NCBI GenBank assembly: GCA_035504215.1 | Contig: DATJSI010000095.1 | Coordinates: forward strand, 1-38,668 | DNA length: 38,668 nucleotides | DNA from: Mycobacteriales bacterium | GTDB lineage: Bacteria > Actinomycetota > Actinomycetes > JAFAQI01 | Direction: 5' to 3' | Shown here: one piece after another, positions 18,549-27,728 of the stretch | Position numbering within the stretch: position 1 is the first letter of the stretch | Layout of the letters: every line of letters begins with the position of its first letter | Program-made: the position numbers and the translations under genes | Notes under the pieces: model-generated | The model's database searches: none | What the model saw: the letters and a program-made list of their open reading frames with translations, nothing else | What the model was told of the DNA's origin: nothing

Positions 18549-20993
18549 GTGCTCGACGAAGAGCGCAACGCAGAAACCACTACCACCAACGCTGCAGGCA
18601 GCGAGCCCGCCGCCCCCGCCAGCCGGCGGCGGCGTTCCGCCAGCCGGCCGGCCGGCCCGCCGAACCCCACGACATCGCCGGCGGCACCGGCAGCGCCGAG
18701 CGCAGCGCCGGCCGCGGTCGGCGAGGAGCAGTCGGCAACGCCGGCCAAGCGCACCCGCAAGAAGGCCGCGCCGGCAGCTGGGGCCGGCTCGACCGATACG
18801 GCCGCTGCCCCGGCGAAGCGGACCCGGCGTAAGGCCGCCGCGGCCACTACCGGGTCCGAAGAGGCCTCGTCGACCGTCGAGCCGGCCCGGCCGGCGGCAA
18901 AGGCCACCGCGGCTCCGGCCGTGTTGTTCCAACCGCCGCCGTCGGAGCCGGCGCCGCCACGCCGCCGCGCGAAGGCCGCGCCCGCGGCCGACTCCGAGTC
19001 CGGATCGTCCGAGGCCTCGGGAGCTGCGGGAGAAACCCCAGCCGACGGTGAGTCGGACGATGGCGCTCGCTCTGGCCGGCGCCGCCGCGGCCGCCGTGGT
19101 CGCGGTGGCCGGGGCGGCAGCGGCGAGGCGGCCGACGCCGCTGACGAAGCCACCGAGGACGGTGGGTCCGGCGAGGCAGCTGGCGAAGCCGACGCGGACG
19201 GCGCGGACGGTGACGACTCGCCCGCCGGCAGCCGCCGCCGGCGGCGCCGCCGGCGGCGTTCGGGCTCGGGAGACGGCGACGAAGCCGGCGACTCCGACGA
19301 TCCCCCGAACACCGTCGTCCATGTGCGAGAGCCACGCAAGGCCACCGATGACGGCGTACGCGGGGTCAAGGGATCGACCCGTATGGAGGCGAAGCGGCAA
19401 CGCCGCCGTGACGGGCGGGAGACCGGTCGCCGCCGCCCGGCGATCATCACCGAGGCGGAGTTCCTCGCCCGCCGCGAGGCGGTCGAGCGGGTCATGGTGG
19501 TCCGCCAGGGCGACGAGCGCACGCAGATCGCGGTGCTCGAGGACGGCATCCTGGTCGAGCACTACGTCACCCGCAAGAACGCCGCGTCGATGGTCGGCAA
19601 CGTCTATCTCGGCAAGGTGCAGAACGTGCTGCCGAGCATGGAGGCGGCATTCGTCGACATCGGCCGCGGCCGCAACGCCGTGCTGTACGCCGGCGAGGTC
19701 AACTACGACGCGAGCGCGCTGGAAGGCAAGCCGCCGCGGATCGAGCAGGCGCTCAAGAGCGGCCAGTCGGTCCTCGTGCAGGTCACCAAGGACCCGATCG
19801 GGCACAAGGGTGGCCGGCTCACCAGCCAGGTCAGCCTGCCCGGCCGCTACATGGTCTACGTGCCGGACGGCCGGCTGTCGGGGATCAGCCGCAAGCTGCC
19901 GGACACCGAGCGGTCCCGGCTGAAGAGCATCCTCAAACGGCTCACGCCGGAGGACGCGGGCGTGATCATCCGTACGGCGGCGGAGGGCGCTACCGAGGAG
20001 GCACTCGAACGCGACCTCAACCGGCTGAAGGCGCAGTGGGAGGTCATCGACACCAAGTCGAAGTCCGCCAGCGCCCCGAGCCTGATCTACAGCGAACCCG
20101 ACCTGGTGATCCGCGTCGTACGAGACATCTTCAACGAGGACTTCAGCTCACTCGTCGTGCAGGGCGCGGACGAGTGGGACACCATCGACAACTACGTGCG
20201 CTGGGTCGCGCCCGACCTTGCCGAGCGGACCAAGCGCTGGGACGAGCCGAGCGACGTCTTCGAGGCGTATCGAGTCGACGAGCAGCTGGCCAAAGCGCTG
20301 GAGCGCAAGGTTTGGCTGCCGAGCGGTGGCTACCTGGTGATCGACCGCACCGAAGCCATGGTGGTCGTCGACGTCAACACCGGGAAGTTCACCGGCCGCG
20401 GCGGCAACCTCGAAGAGACGGTGACCAAGAACAACCTCGAGGCGGCGGAGGAGATCGTGCGCCAGCTTCGGCTGCGCGACCTCGGCGGGATCATCGTCAT
20501 CGACTTCATCGACATGGTGCTCGAGAGCAACCGCGACCTGGTGCTGCGTCGCCTGCTCGAGTGCCTCGGGCGCGACCGTACCCGCCATCAGGTCGCCGAG
20601 GTCACCTCGCTCGGTCTGGTTCAGATGACCCGCAAGCGGGTCGGCGAAGGCCTGCTCGAGTCCTTCAGCGAGACCTGCCCGGAGTGCGGCGGCAGCGGCG
20701 TGATCCTCACCTTCGACCCGGTCGCCGGCAAGCGGCCGAAGAAGGCGGCGAAGGCCACGTCGGGCAAGGACGGCAAGCGATCCGGATCGGGCTCGGGGAA
20801 GTCTGCGAAGTCGAAGGCGGGCGACGCCGATGCCGGGGCTTCCGCGGAAGGGAACGCTGGGGCCAAGGGTGGCCGCAAGCGCCGCAACGCCTCGCCCGAC
20901 GGCGAGTCCGCGGCCGCGAGCGAGGCCGCGACGGGGGCCGAGGCCGCGACGGGGGCCGAGGCAGCAGCGGAGCCGCTCGCCGCGACCCCCTAA
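18549..20993 (+). CDS. rne: ribonuclease E/G
   Basis: Endoribonuclease for mRNA decay and for rRNA and tRNA processing. I chose the GTG at 18549 because AGGAG at 18539-18543 precedes it by 5 nt; this gives 814 residues. The first 280 residues are Ala/Pro/Arg/Lys/Asp-rich and disordered, with SRRRRRRRRRSGS-like basic runs that probably bind RNA. The S1 and 5'-sensor region starts near 300 (VVRQGDERTQIAVLEDG). The DNase I-like domain has the metal-binding Asp608 (VVDVNTGKF) and Asp652 (VIDFIDM), and the zinc-link Cys710 and Cys713 in CPECGG. The C-terminus is Lys-rich and then Ala-rich, with an 18-bp tandem duplication at 20923-20958. The disordered N-terminal arm before the catalytic core is typical of actinobacterial RNase E. 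Confidence 0.95.
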   Translation: MLDEERNAETTTTNAAGSEPAAPASRRRRSASRPAGPPNPTTSPAAPAAPSAAPAAVGEEQSATPAKRTRKKAAPAAGAGSTDTAAAPAKRTRRKAAAATTGSEEASSTVEPARPAAKATAAPAVLFQPPPSEPAPPRRRAKAAPAADSESGSSEASGAAGETPADGESDDGARSGRRRRGRRGRGGRGGSGEAADAADEATEDGGSGEAAGEADADGADGDDSPAGSRRRRRRRRRSGSGDGDEAGDSDDPPNTVVHVREPRKATDDGVRGVKGSTRMEAKRQRRRDGRETGRRRPAIITEAEFLARREAVERVMVVRQGDERTQIAVLEDGILVEHYVTRKNAASMVGNVYLGKVQNVLPSMEAAFVDIGRGRNAVLYAGEVNYDASALEGKPPRIEQALKSGQSVLVQVTKDPIGHKGGRLTSQVSLPGRYMVYVPDGRLSGISRKLPDTERSRLKSILKRLTPEDAGVIIRTAAEGATEEALERDLNRLKAQWEVIDTKSKSASAPSLIYSEPDLVIRVVRDIFNEDFSSLVVQGADEWDTIDNYVRWVAPDLAERTKRWDEPSDVFEAYRVDEQLAKALERKVWLPSGGYLVIDRTEAMVVVDVNTGKFTGRGGNLEETVTKNNLEAAEEIVRQLRLRDLGGIIVIDFIDMVLESNRDLVLRRLLECLGRDRTRHQVAEVTSLGLVQMTRKRVGEGLLESFSETCPECGGSGVILTFDPVAGKRPKKAAKATSGKDGKRSGSGSGKSAKSKAGDADAGASAEGNAGAKGGRKRRNASPDGESAAASEAATGAEAATGAEAAAEPLAATP

Positions 20994-21052
20994 CCCCGGC
21001 CCGGAACCTCGGCCCGGAACCTCAGCGAACGACGGGGAGGGGTCCGCGGGGA

Positions 21053-21466
21053 CTAGTCCGCGACGAGGTCGCCGCCCACTCCGTCGTCGAGCGAGGCGAC
21101 GGGATCGTCGATCCGCGCCACGAGGTCCGGGCCCGCCGGCGCGAGGTCTGCGCCCGCCGGCGCGAGGTCTGCGGGCGGCGGTGCGGGGCCCGTGCCGGCC
21201 GGCGCCGATCGGGTGAGCGCCCCGGCGTACGACGTGCCGGTCGCCGCGTGGTCGGCCTCGGACTGCTCGCTCAGCGCCTCCCGGCTGCTCGAGAGCGCCG
21301 CATCGATCGCGCCGAGCGCCTGCTCGGTGTCTCCGGCGGCGAGGGCGTACTTCGCGATCGCTAGCTGCTGAACGAGGTCGTCGCTGCGCTCGAGCGCCGC
21401 GCCGGAGCCACCGGCGTCGGTTGCCGAGCCCACCTCGTCGTCCGGCTCAGCCGGTCGCGCACGCAC
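21053..21466 (-). CDS. hypothetical protein with Ala/Pro/Asp repeat tail
   Basis: A 137-residue acidic protein that I do not recognise. The GTG at 21466 has a very strong GGAGGG six bases upstream (21473-21478 complement), which decides the start; a longer frame up to 21652 is less likely. The middle (LVQQLAIAKYALAAGDTEQA, then ALGAIDAALSSSREAL) reads as one or two amphipathic helices. The C-terminus contains a 7-residue repeat (PAGADLA, PAGPDLV) encoded by a 21-bp tandem repeat near 21135-21175. No membrane segment follows the chosen start. It faces rne and is divergent from rplU; a GGACTAGTCC palindrome at 21050-21059 covers its stop codon. Confidence 0.55.
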   Translation of the reverse strand: MRARPAEPDDEVGSATDAGGSGAALERSDDLVQQLAIAKYALAAGDTEQALGAIDAALSSSREALSEQSEADHAATGTSYAGALTRSAPAGTGPAPPPADLAPAGADLAPAGPDLVARIDDPVASLDDGVGGDLVAD

Positions 21467-21591
21467 GAGCTGCCCTCCCGATAGTTGCGATGAGGAAATT
21501 GTCGTGCCCACGGCATCGGCCGCTGTAGCGATAGCCGGGAGAATGATCAATAGGGGCCATATCCGGGCCGCAGCGCATGGCCCGTGCCGGT

Positions 21592-21621
21592 TTGACCCGT
21601 CGGGTGAACAGTCCGTACCCT
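21592..21621 (+). promoter_or_regulatory. promoter of the rplU-rpmA-obgE operon
   Basis: TTGACC (21592-21597) and TACCCT (21616-21621) are separated by 18 bp, a good housekeeping sigma-type match, and would give a leader of about 90 nt before rplU. It is one of the best -35/-10 pairs in the window. Confidence 0.6.
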
Positions 21622-21625
21622 GATC

Positions 21626-21680
21626 GGTCGGATCCGCTTCGTGTGCCGCCAATCGGCTAGGCCCGCCGGATCCTCCGACC
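21626..21680 (+). promoter_or_regulatory. rplU leader stem-loop
   Basis: GGTCGGATCCG (21626-21636) can pair with CGGAT (21667-21671) and CCGACC (21675-21680), leaving a 3-nt bulge, around a 30-nt loop. It lies in the 5' leader of rplU. Control of L21/L27 synthesis through the leader is known in other bacteria; here it is only suggested by the fold, and the predicted transcript start would cut into the left arm. Confidence 0.35.
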
Positions 21681-21718
21681 GACGCCCACGTGAGGCGCTA
21701 GCAGCAGGGAGCTCGACC

Positions 21719-22036
21719 GTGTACGCGATCGTCCGCAGTGGCGGCCACCAGCACAAGGTCGCGATCGGCGACACGTTGACGGTCGACCGGCTCGCCGGCG
21801 CGCCCGGTGACTCGGTCACCCTTCCTGCGGTGCTGCTCGTCGACGAGGGCGGCGCCATCACGACCGACGCGGATGCGCTCGCCAAGGCCACCGTCACCGC
21901 CGAGGTCGTCGGTGAGGTCAAGGGCCCGAAGATCTCGATCCACCTGTTCAAGAACAAGACCGGCTACCACCGGCGGCAGGGCTTCCGCGCGAAGCTCACG
22001 ACGCTGCGCGTGACCGGCATCGAAACCGGGAAGTAG
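21719..22036 (+). CDS. rplU: 50S ribosomal protein L21
   Basis: Large-subunit protein that binds 23S rRNA next to L20. The GTG at 21719 with AGGGAG at 21706-21711 (7 nt spacing) gives 105 residues, the normal size; the upstream ATG at 21641 would add an unrelated extension. [18 protein letters not shown] at the start and [18 protein letters not shown] near the end are standard L21 sequence. Heads the rplU-rpmA-obgE-proB series. Confidence 0.97.
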   Translation: MYAIVRSGGHQHKVAIGDTLTVDRLAGAPGDSVTLPAVLLVDEGGAITTDADALAKATVTAEVVGEVKGPKISIHLFKNKTGYHRRQGFRAKLTTLRVTGIETGK

Positions 22037-22040
22037 CGCC

Positions 22041-22322
22041 ATGGCTCACAAGAAGGGTGCGTCCTCCAGCCGGAACGGGCGCGACTCCGCTGCCCAGCGA
22101 CTCGGCGTGAAGCGGTTCGGCGGCCAGCAGGTCAACGCCGGCGAGATCCTCGTCCGCCAGCGCGGCACCCACTTCCACCCGGGCGACAACGTCGGCCGCG
22201 GTGGCGATGACACGTTGTTCGCGCTCGTCGCGGGCGCGGTCCAGTTCGGCCGCCGGCGCGGGCGCCGGGTCGTGAGCATCACGACGGCCGACGCCGCCGC
22301 GACGGCCGACAGCACGGCCTGA
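22041..22322 (+). CDS. rpmA: 50S ribosomal protein L27
   Basis: Large-subunit protein whose N-terminal tail reaches the peptidyl-transferase centre. The 93 residues begin [20 protein letters not shown], the unprocessed bacterial form without the firmicute N-terminal cleavage extension. They continue with [20 protein letters not shown] and the [19 protein letters not shown] block. The ATG lies 4 bp after the rplU stop. Confidence 0.97.
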   Translation: MAHKKGASSSRNGRDSAAQRLGVKRFGGQQVNAGEILVRQRGTHFHPGDNVGRGGDDTLFALVAGAVQFGRRRGRRVVSITTADAAATADSTA

Positions 22323-22332
22323 CCTTCGCGGC

Positions 22333-23856
22333 ATGGCCGCGACCTTCGTGGACCGGGCCGTGCTCCACGCATCCGCCGGCGACGGCGGGAACGGCTGCGC
22401 GTCCGTCCTTCGTGAGAAGTTCAAGCCACTTGGTGGCCCGGACGGCGGTGACGGCGGGCGCGGCGGCGACGTCGTACTCCTCGTCGACCCGAGCGTGACC
22501 ACGTTGCTGGACCTGCACCGCCATCCGCACCGCCGGGCGGCGAGCGGCAAGCCTGGCCAGGGATCCAACCGCTCCGGCGCCGAGGGCGCCGACCTCGTGA
22601 TCGGGGTCCCGGACGGCACCGTGGTCCGCGCCGCCGGCAGCGGCGAGCTGCTCGCCGATCTGGTGGGCGCCGGCAGCCGGTACGTCGTCGCGCGAGGGGG
22701 TCGTGGCGGGCTCGGCAACGCGGCGCTTGCGTCGGCGCGCCGCAAGGCGCCGGGGTTCGCGCTGCTCGGCGAGCCGGGGGAGTCACGCGAGGCGGTGCTC
22801 GAGCTCAAGAGCGTGGCCGACGTCGCCCTCGTCGGTTTTCCGAACGCCGGCAAGTCGTCGCTCATCGCCGCGTTGTCGGCCGCGCGGCCGAAGATCGCCG
22901 ACTACCCGTTCACGACGCTGGTGCCGAACCTCGGGGTGGTCGAGGCGGGCGACGTCGTGTTCACGGTGGCGGACGTCCCGGGCTTGATCCCGGGCGCGAG
23001 CAGCGGCAAGGGTCTCGGCCTGGAGTTCCTGCGGCACATCGAGCGGTGCGCGGTGATCGTTCACGTCGTCGACTGCGCGGCCGCGGAGACCGAACGCGAC
23101 CCGGTTGGCGATCTCGAGCAGATCGAGGCGGAGCTGGCGGCGTACGACGACGCCATCGACGGCGGGTTGTCGGGTCGGCCGCGGCTGGTCGCGCTCAACA
23201 AGATCGACGTCCCTGACGGCCGTGACCTCGCTGACCTCGTCCGCGATGAGGTGTCCGAGCGATACGGCTACCCCGTGTTCGAGATCTCGGCCGCCACGCA
23301 CGAAGGGCTCCGCGAGCTCGGGTTTGCGATGGCCGAGGCGGTTGCGGCCGCGCGCGCCGCGCACGGCACGCCGGAGCCCGAGCGAATCGTGCTGCGGCCC
23401 GCCGCCACGCGCGACGCCGGCTTCGCGGTCGAGGTGGCCGGCGAGCAGGCGTTCGTGGTGACCGGCGACCGGCCGCGGCGATGGGTGCTGCAGACCGACT
23501 TCGGCAACGACGAGGCGGTCGGGTACCTCGCCGACCGGTTGGCCCGGCTGGGTGTCGAGGACGAACTCGCGAAGCTCGGTGCGCGGGCGGGTGCGGAGGT
23601 GACGATCGGCGAGGTGACCTTCGACTGGGAGCCGACGCTACGAGCGGTCAGCGGGGTGCCGCGCGGCGGCCGCGGGACCGACGAGCGACTCGAGGACCAC
23701 CGCCGGGTCGGGGCGCACGAGCGCAAGGCGGCTCGCAAGGCGCGCCGATCGCCGTACGACGAGGGCGCCGAGGTCGTCGAGGGCGCCGAGGTCGTCGAGG
23801 GCACCGATGGCGCCCTCCGCGCGCAAGCAGTGCCCGACGAGGACGCGGGGGACTGA
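22333..23856 (+). CDS. obgE: Obg GTPase
   Basis: Ribosome-associated GTPase needed for 50S assembly and linked to stress and development. The 507-residue protein has the glycine-rich Obg fold at about 1-157. Its G domain has G1 GFPNAGKSS at 168-176, G3 DVPGL near 214-218 and G4 NKID near 288-291. A C-terminal OCT domain follows at about 340-425. The charged tail contains a duplicated EGAEVV segment from an 18-bp tandem repeat near 23761-23796. The start is 10 bp after rpmA. Confidence 0.96.
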   Translation: MAATFVDRAVLHASAGDGGNGCASVLREKFKPLGGPDGGDGGRGGDVVLLVDPSVTTLLDLHRHPHRRAASGKPGQGSNRSGAEGADLVIGVPDGTVVRAAGSGELLADLVGAGSRYVVARGGRGGLGNAALASARRKAPGFALLGEPGESREAVLELKSVADVALVGFPNAGKSSLIAALSAARPKIADYPFTTLVPNLGVVEAGDVVFTVADVPGLIPGASSGKGLGLEFLRHIERCAVIVHVVDCAAAETERDPVGDLEQIEAELAAYDDAIDGGLSGRPRLVALNKIDVPDGRDLADLVRDEVSERYGYPVFEISAATHEGLRELGFAMAEAVAAARAAHGTPEPERIVLRPAATRDAGFAVEVAGEQAFVVTGDRPRRWVLQTDFGNDEAVGYLADRLARLGVEDELAKLGARAGAEVTIGEVTFDWEPTLRAVSGVPRGGRGTDERLEDHRRVGAHERKAARKARRSPYDEGAEVVEGAEVVEGTDGALRAQAVPDEDAGD

Positions 23857-23872
23857 TGGGCGAGCGCTGCGC

Positions 23873-24991
23873 ATGAGCAGGGACGTCGTCGCGAGCGCCG
23901 AACGGATCGTCGTCAAGGTCGGCTCGTCGTCACTCGCCCACGAGAAGGGCGGGATCGACGTCGAGCGGCTCGACCGCCTGGTCGACGCGATCGCGGGTCG
24001 GGTGGCGGGTGGTACCCAGGTCGTGCTGGTGTCCTCGGGTGCGATCGCGGCCGGGCTCGAGCCGCTCGGACTGGCCAACCGCCCACGCGACCTCGCGACC
24101 CAGCAGGCCGCGGCGAGCGTCGGTCAGGGCATGCTGGTCGCCCGCTACAGCGCGGCGTTTGCGCGCCACGCGCTCACCGTCGGCCAGGTGCTGCTCACCG
24201 CCGACGACGTCGTACGTCGCGCTCACTACCGCAACGCGGCGCGCACGTTCGAGCGGCTGCTCGGCCTTGGCATCGTGCCGGTCGTCAACGAGAACGACAC
24301 GGTGGCGACCGAGGAGATTCGCTTCGGGGACAACGACCGGTTGGCTGCCCTCGTCACACACATCGTCAACGCGGGCGCGTTGGTTTTGCTCTCCGACGTC
24401 GATGGCGTCTACGACACCGACCCGGCGCACGGCCCGGCCCGCCGCGTGAGCGACGTGCGGGACGGCGCCGATCTCGCCCAGGTGCGGCTCGGGAAGGCCG
24501 GCCGGCGAGGGGTGGGCAGCGGCGGGATGGCGACGAAGGTGGCCGCCGCGCAGATCGCCGCCGGGGCCGGCGTCCCGACGCTCCTGGCGCACGCGGACCA
24601 GGCTGCGGCGGCGCTGGAGGGCGCCGACGTGGGGACGTGTTTCCACCCAACCGGCCGCCGCGCCCCTGCGCGGCTGCTGTGGCTCGCGCACGCGACGAAC
24701 GCCCGCGGCAGCGTCCGGCTCGATCCGGGAGCGGTGGCGGCCGTCGTCGAGCGGCGTACCTCGCTGTTGCCGGCGGGGATCGTGGCGGTCGAGGGAGAGT
24801 TCTCGGCCGGCGACCCGGTTGACCTGCTCGACCCGGCCGGGTTCGCGGTGGCCCGCGGGCTAGTGGCGTACGACGCCGACGAGCTGCCCGCGTTGCTCGG
24901 GCGCTCGACCCGCGAGCTGGGCGAGACGCTGGGTGCGGCGTACTCCCGCGAGGTCGTGCATCGCGACGACCTGGTCATCCTCGACCCCTGA
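23873..24991 (+). CDS. proB: glutamate 5-kinase
   Basis: First enzyme of proline synthesis: phosphorylates glutamate. From the ATG at 23873 it has 372 residues: an amino-acid kinase domain (IVVKVGSSSLA at 11-21, VNENDTVATEEIRFGDND with the substrate loop, and SGGMATKVAAA), then a C-terminal PUA domain from about 275. The start lies 16 bp after obgE, so the two are likely cotranscribed; the longer frame overlapping obgE is rejected. The product feeds ProA, encoded 0.8 kb downstream beyond repeat array D and a PNPOx-like gene. Confidence 0.94.
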   Translation: MSRDVVASAERIVVKVGSSSLAHEKGGIDVERLDRLVDAIAGRVAGGTQVVLVSSGAIAAGLEPLGLANRPRDLATQQAAASVGQGMLVARYSAAFARHALTVGQVLLTADDVVRRAHYRNAARTFERLLGLGIVPVVNENDTVATEEIRFGDNDRLAALVTHIVNAGALVLLSDVDGVYDTDPAHGPARRVSDVRDGADLAQVRLGKAGRRGVGSGGMATKVAAAQIAAGAGVPTLLAHADQAAAALEGADVGTCFHPTGRRAPARLLWLAHATNARGSVRLDPGAVAAVVERRTSLLPAGIVAVEGEFSAGDPVDLLDPAGFAVARGLVAYDADELPALLGRSTRELGETLGAAYSREVVHRDDLVILDP

Positions 24992-25002
24992 CCGCCATAC
25001 GA

Positions 25003-25280
25003 CACCCATGGCCCATCGGTGTCGCCAGGGCGGCACGCATGGCCCATAGGTGTCGCGCGGCGTCGCACCCATGGCCCATGGGTGTCGCGCGGCGTCGCAC
25101 GCATGGCCCATCGGTGTCGCGCGGCGTCGCACGCATGGCCCATGGGTGTCGCGCGGCGTCGCACCCATGGCCCATCGGTGTCGCGCGGCGTCACACCCAT
25201 GGCCCATCGGTGTCGCCAGGGCGGCACGCATGGCCCATCGGTGTCTCGACGGCGCCGCCCCTATGGGCCATCGGTGGGGC
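25003..25280. repeat. palindromic repeat array D (9 units)
   Basis: The largest array fills the 342-bp gap between proB and the PNPOx-like gene. Cores are centred at 25012, 25043, 25075, 25107, 25139, 25171, 25203, 25234 and 25267 (spacing 31, 32, 32, 32, 32, 32, 31, 33). The first eight are ATGGCCCAT and the last ATGGGCCAT. Linkers are of two types: GTGTCGCCAGGGCGGCAC (18 nt, an 8-bp stem with one T-G pair) at both ends, and a 19-nt GTGTCGCGCGGCGTCGCAC form in the middle, one of them with a TCACAC variant. The high identity of the inner units points to recent unit duplication. Confidence 0.9.
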
Positions 25281-25320
25281 TGGGCCTGCCGTGGGCGGTC
25301 GCGGCGTCGTACCCCCGCAG

Positions 25321-25326
25321 TAGCGT
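25321..25326 (+). promoter_or_regulatory. -10 box of the PNPOx-like gene (leaderless type)
   Basis: TAGCGT lies 7 nt before the ATG at 25334, with no Shine-Dalgarno between them. Confidence 0.4.
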
Positions 25327-25333
25327 CCACCGC

Positions 25334-25810
25334 ATGGATGTTGCCGGCCGCCCGCCGATGGCAGCGGGATACGGGATCGCGACCGACGCCGAGGGGATGC
25401 TGCCGTTCGACTGGGCTGAGCAGCGGCTGACCGAGTCGCGCAACTACTGGGTCTGCACCACCCGCGCCGACGGCCGCCCCCACGCGATGCCGGTCTGGGG
25501 CCTCTGGCTCGACGGAGCCGTTTTCTTCTCGACCGATCCCGGGTCGGTCAAGGGCCGCAACCTTGCCGCTCGGCCCGACGCGGTCGTCCACCTGGAAAGC
25601 GGCGACGAGCTGGTCCTCGCCGAGGGTCGCGTCGAACGCATCTCGGGCGCGGAGGTGCCGGCCGAGTTCGCCGACCGGTACGACGAGAAGTACGGCCACC
25701 GCATCGATCTCGCCGACCCGTCATTCGCGTGCTACCGGTTGCGCCCGGATCGCGTCATCGCCTGGCGAGAGAAGGACTTCCCGACGTCGGCGACGGCGTA
25801 CTCGCCGTAA
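25334..25810 (+). CDS. pyridoxamine 5'-phosphate oxidase-like flavin/F420-binding protein
   Basis: Single-domain split-barrel protein of 158 residues. The segments NYWVCTTRADGRPHAMPVWG (about 37-56) and FFSTDPGSVKGRNLAARPDAV (about 64-84) are typical of the PNPOx-like family, whose members bind FMN or F420 and reduce varied substrates; the substrate here cannot be told. The ATG at 25334 follows a close -10 box, and earlier in-frame ATGs lie in repeat array D. The TAA stop forms the first half of the proA -10 box. Confidence 0.8.
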   Translation: MDVAGRPPMAAGYGIATDAEGMLPFDWAEQRLTESRNYWVCTTRADGRPHAMPVWGLWLDGAVFFSTDPGSVKGRNLAARPDAVVHLESGDELVLAEGRVERISGAEVPAEFADRYDEKYGHRIDLADPSFACYRLRPDRVIAWREKDFPTSATAYSP

Positions 25811-25813
25811 AAT
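25808..25813 (+). promoter_or_regulatory. -10 box of proA (leaderless type)
   Basis: TAAAAT, close to the TATAAT consensus, lies 6 nt before the proA ATG and shares its TAA with the stop codon of the preceding gene. No good -35 is visible. Confidence 0.5.
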
Positions 25814-25819
25814 TCACGC

Positions 25820-27064
25820 ATGACGGTTGCCGAGGACGTGCTCGTCACGGCCCGGCGGGCTCGCTCAGCAGCGGCCACGCTCGCGCCGTTCCCGCGGTCG
25901 GCGAAGGACACGGCGTTGCTGGCGATGGCCGATGCCCTCGTGGCGAGCACCGCCGAGATCCTCGAGGCGAACGCGCGCGACGTCGACCGCGATGCCGACA
26001 ACCCGTTGGTCGACCGGCTCCGGCTGGACGAGACCCGGGTCGCGGGGATGGCCGAGGGACTGCGACAGGTAGCCGGCCTGCCCGACCCGGTCGGAGAGGT
26101 CGTACGCGGCTCGACTCTGGCCAACGGCTTGCAGCTGCGACAGGTCCGGGTGCCGATGGGCGTCGTCGGCATCATCTACGAGGCGCGCCCCAATGTCACA
26201 GCGGACGCGGCCGGACTATGCCTCAAGAGCGGCAACGCGGTGCTGTTGCGCGGGTCGTCGAGCGCACGAGAAAGCAACGCGGCGCTGGTCGCGGTGCTCG
26301 CCGCCGCCGCGACGGACGCCGGTCTGCCAGCGGACTGCGTGCAGCTGGTCCCTGGTGACGACCATGAGTCGGCAAAGCATCTGATGCGCGCGCGTGGTCT
26401 CGTCGACGTACTCATTCCCCGCGGCGGTGCCGGGCTGATCCGCAGCGTGGTCGAGGAGTCCACCGTCCCCGTGATCGAGACCGGCGTGGGCAACTGCCAC
26501 GTGTACGTCGACGCCGACGCCGACCTCGACATGGCGCTGTCGATCATCATGAACGCGAAGACGCAGCGGCCCAGCGTCTGCAACGCCGCGGAGACGATGC
26601 TCGTGCACGCCGACGTCGCAACTGAGTTCCTGCCTCGCGCACTCGCGGCCCTGCAGTCGGAAGGGGTCACGATTCACGGCGACGCGGCGACGGCGGCGTA
26701 CTCCGACTCGGTCGTCCCGGCGACTGACGAGGACTGGGCGGCGGAGTACCTCTCACTCGACCTCGCGGTGCGTGTCGTCCCGAGCTTGCCGGAAGCGGTC
26801 GCGCACATCCGCAGGTGGGGGAGCGGGCACACCGAGGCGATCGTCACCGGCTCACTGCCGGCGTCGCAGGCGTTCGTCGCCGGGCTCGACTCGGCCGCGG
26901 TGATGGTCAATGCGTCGACCCGGTTCACCGACGGCGCGCAGTTCGGGTTCGGTGCCGAGATCGGGATCTCGAACCAGAAGCTGCACGCCCGCGGCCCGAT
27001 GGGGCTGACCGAGCTCACGACGACGACGTGGGTCGTCACCGGAAACGGCCAGATCCGCACCTGA
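25820..27064 (+). CDS. proA: gamma-glutamyl phosphate reductase
   Basis: Second step of proline synthesis: NADPH-dependent reduction of glutamyl phosphate to the semialdehyde. The 414-residue aldehyde-dehydrogenase-fold protein has [17 protein letters not shown] near 112-128, the catalytic Cys254 in [12 protein letters not shown], and [20 protein letters not shown] near the C-terminus. The ATG is 9 bp after the previous stop and has a leaderless-type promoter. It ends facing the PRC-barrel gene, with repeat array E between. Confidence 0.96.
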   Translation: MTVAEDVLVTARRARSAAATLAPFPRSAKDTALLAMADALVASTAEILEANARDVDRDADNPLVDRLRLDETRVAGMAEGLRQVAGLPDPVGEVVRGSTLANGLQLRQVRVPMGVVGIIYEARPNVTADAAGLCLKSGNAVLLRGSSSARESNAALVAVLAAAATDAGLPADCVQLVPGDDHESAKHLMRARGLVDVLIPRGGAGLIRSVVEESTVPVIETGVGNCHVYVDADADLDMALSIIMNAKTQRPSVCNAAETMLVHADVATEFLPRALAALQSEGVTIHGDAATAAYSDSVVPATDEDWAAEYLSLDLAVRVVPSLPEAVAHIRRWGSGHTEAIVTGSLPASQAFVAGLDSAAVMVNASTRFTDGAQFGFGAEIGISNQKLHARGPMGLTELTTTTWVVTGNGQIRT

Positions 27065-27093
27065 CGCCGGCTGGCACCGCCTCGCGCACCCCC

Positions 27094-27240
27094 ACACGCA
27101 TGGCCCACCGGTGCGCTCTGACCCCACGCATGGCCCATCGGTGGTGCTCTGATCCCACGCATGGCCCATCGGTGGTGCCATCACCCCACCTATGGGCCAC
27201 CGGTGGTGCTATCACCCCACCTATGGGCCATGCGTGGGGG
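27094..27240. repeat. palindromic repeat array E (5 units)
   Basis: Cores are centred at 27104, 27134, 27165 (left type, the first reading ATGGCCCAC), 27196 (ATGGGCCAC) and 27227 (ATGGGCCAT), spaced 30, 31, 31 and 31 bp. The right-hand linkers GTGGTGCCATCACCCCAC and GTGGTGCTATCACCCCAC can form GGTG-CACC stems; the left ones fold poorly, so this array is more degraded. It lies between the convergent proA and PRC-barrel genes. Confidence 0.85.
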
Positions 27241-27270
27241 CTCGCAACTGGCCGGTGGCCGGTGAAGCGG

Positions 27271-27630
27271 CTAGCGCTCGGCCTTCCAGCCGCCGTGCCC
27301 GAAGGTTCGGTGCACCCACTCACGGAAGGTGTTGCCCTCGCCGTACTCGGGGTCGGCGTCGAACACCGGGTTGCCCGATGGCGGCGGCAGCTGCGTCACC
27401 GCGTCGTCATCGAGGTCGCACCGGATGTACTCGGTCGTGATCTCGGCGATCTGGTCGCGGTCGACGAACTTCCGGCCGTGGTCGGTCTTGACGATCACGC
27501 CGTCGAACAGGTCCTCCGAGGGGATCTCGAGAACCTTCTCGAGGGTCCCGAACCGCGCCCCGCTCGAGGACAGCACCGGAACGCCCAGCGGCACGCCCTC
27601 GTACGAAACCGGCTCCGCGCCTTCGCTCAC
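27271..27630 (-). CDS. PRC-barrel domain protein
   Basis: A 119-residue protein with a PRC-barrel-like domain (GVPVLSSSGARFGTLEKVLE, then FDGVIVKTDHGRKFVDRDQI), a small beta-barrel used in RNA processing, photosynthetic reaction centres and unknown actinobacterial proteins. I chose the GTG at 27630, with GGAGG at 27636-27640 (complement) 5 nt before it; the neighbouring GTG at 27633 and a longer frame to 27843 are less likely. The acidic C-terminus ends in FGHGGWKAER. Its role is unknown. Confidence 0.75.
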   Translation of the reverse strand: MSEGAEPVSYEGVPLGVPVLSSSGARFGTLEKVLEIPSEDLFDGVIVKTDHGRKFVDRDQIAEITTEYIRCDLDDDAVTQLPPPSGNPVFDADPEYGEGNTFREWVHRTFGHGGWKAER

Positions 27631-27728
27631 CACGACCTCCTCGTCGCCCCTTCGCCAGTCAAGCACCCCGGCAACGGGAGGGCTCGGACCCCGAGCGGCC
27701 GCAGCCAGCCCCGGTCTCGGCGGCGGCG

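Noticed and set aside
20923-20958. 18-bp tandem duplication at the end of rne as a regulatory repeat
   Set aside because: It is in frame in the Ala-rich disordered tail and reads as ordinary low-complexity expansion; the same holds for the obgE tail repeat.
25003-25280. CRISPR array
   Set aside because: The regular 31-32 bp period is due to tandem near-identical units; there are no unique spacers, no fixed repeat/spacer division and no cas genes in the window.
25019-25323. Protein-coding frames through the repeat arrays (His/Trp/Pro-rich MAHRC- or HAWPIGG-type peptides)
   Set aside because: The 31-bp period shifts the frame at each unit, similar frames are open on both strands, and the real neighbouring genes start outside the arrays.
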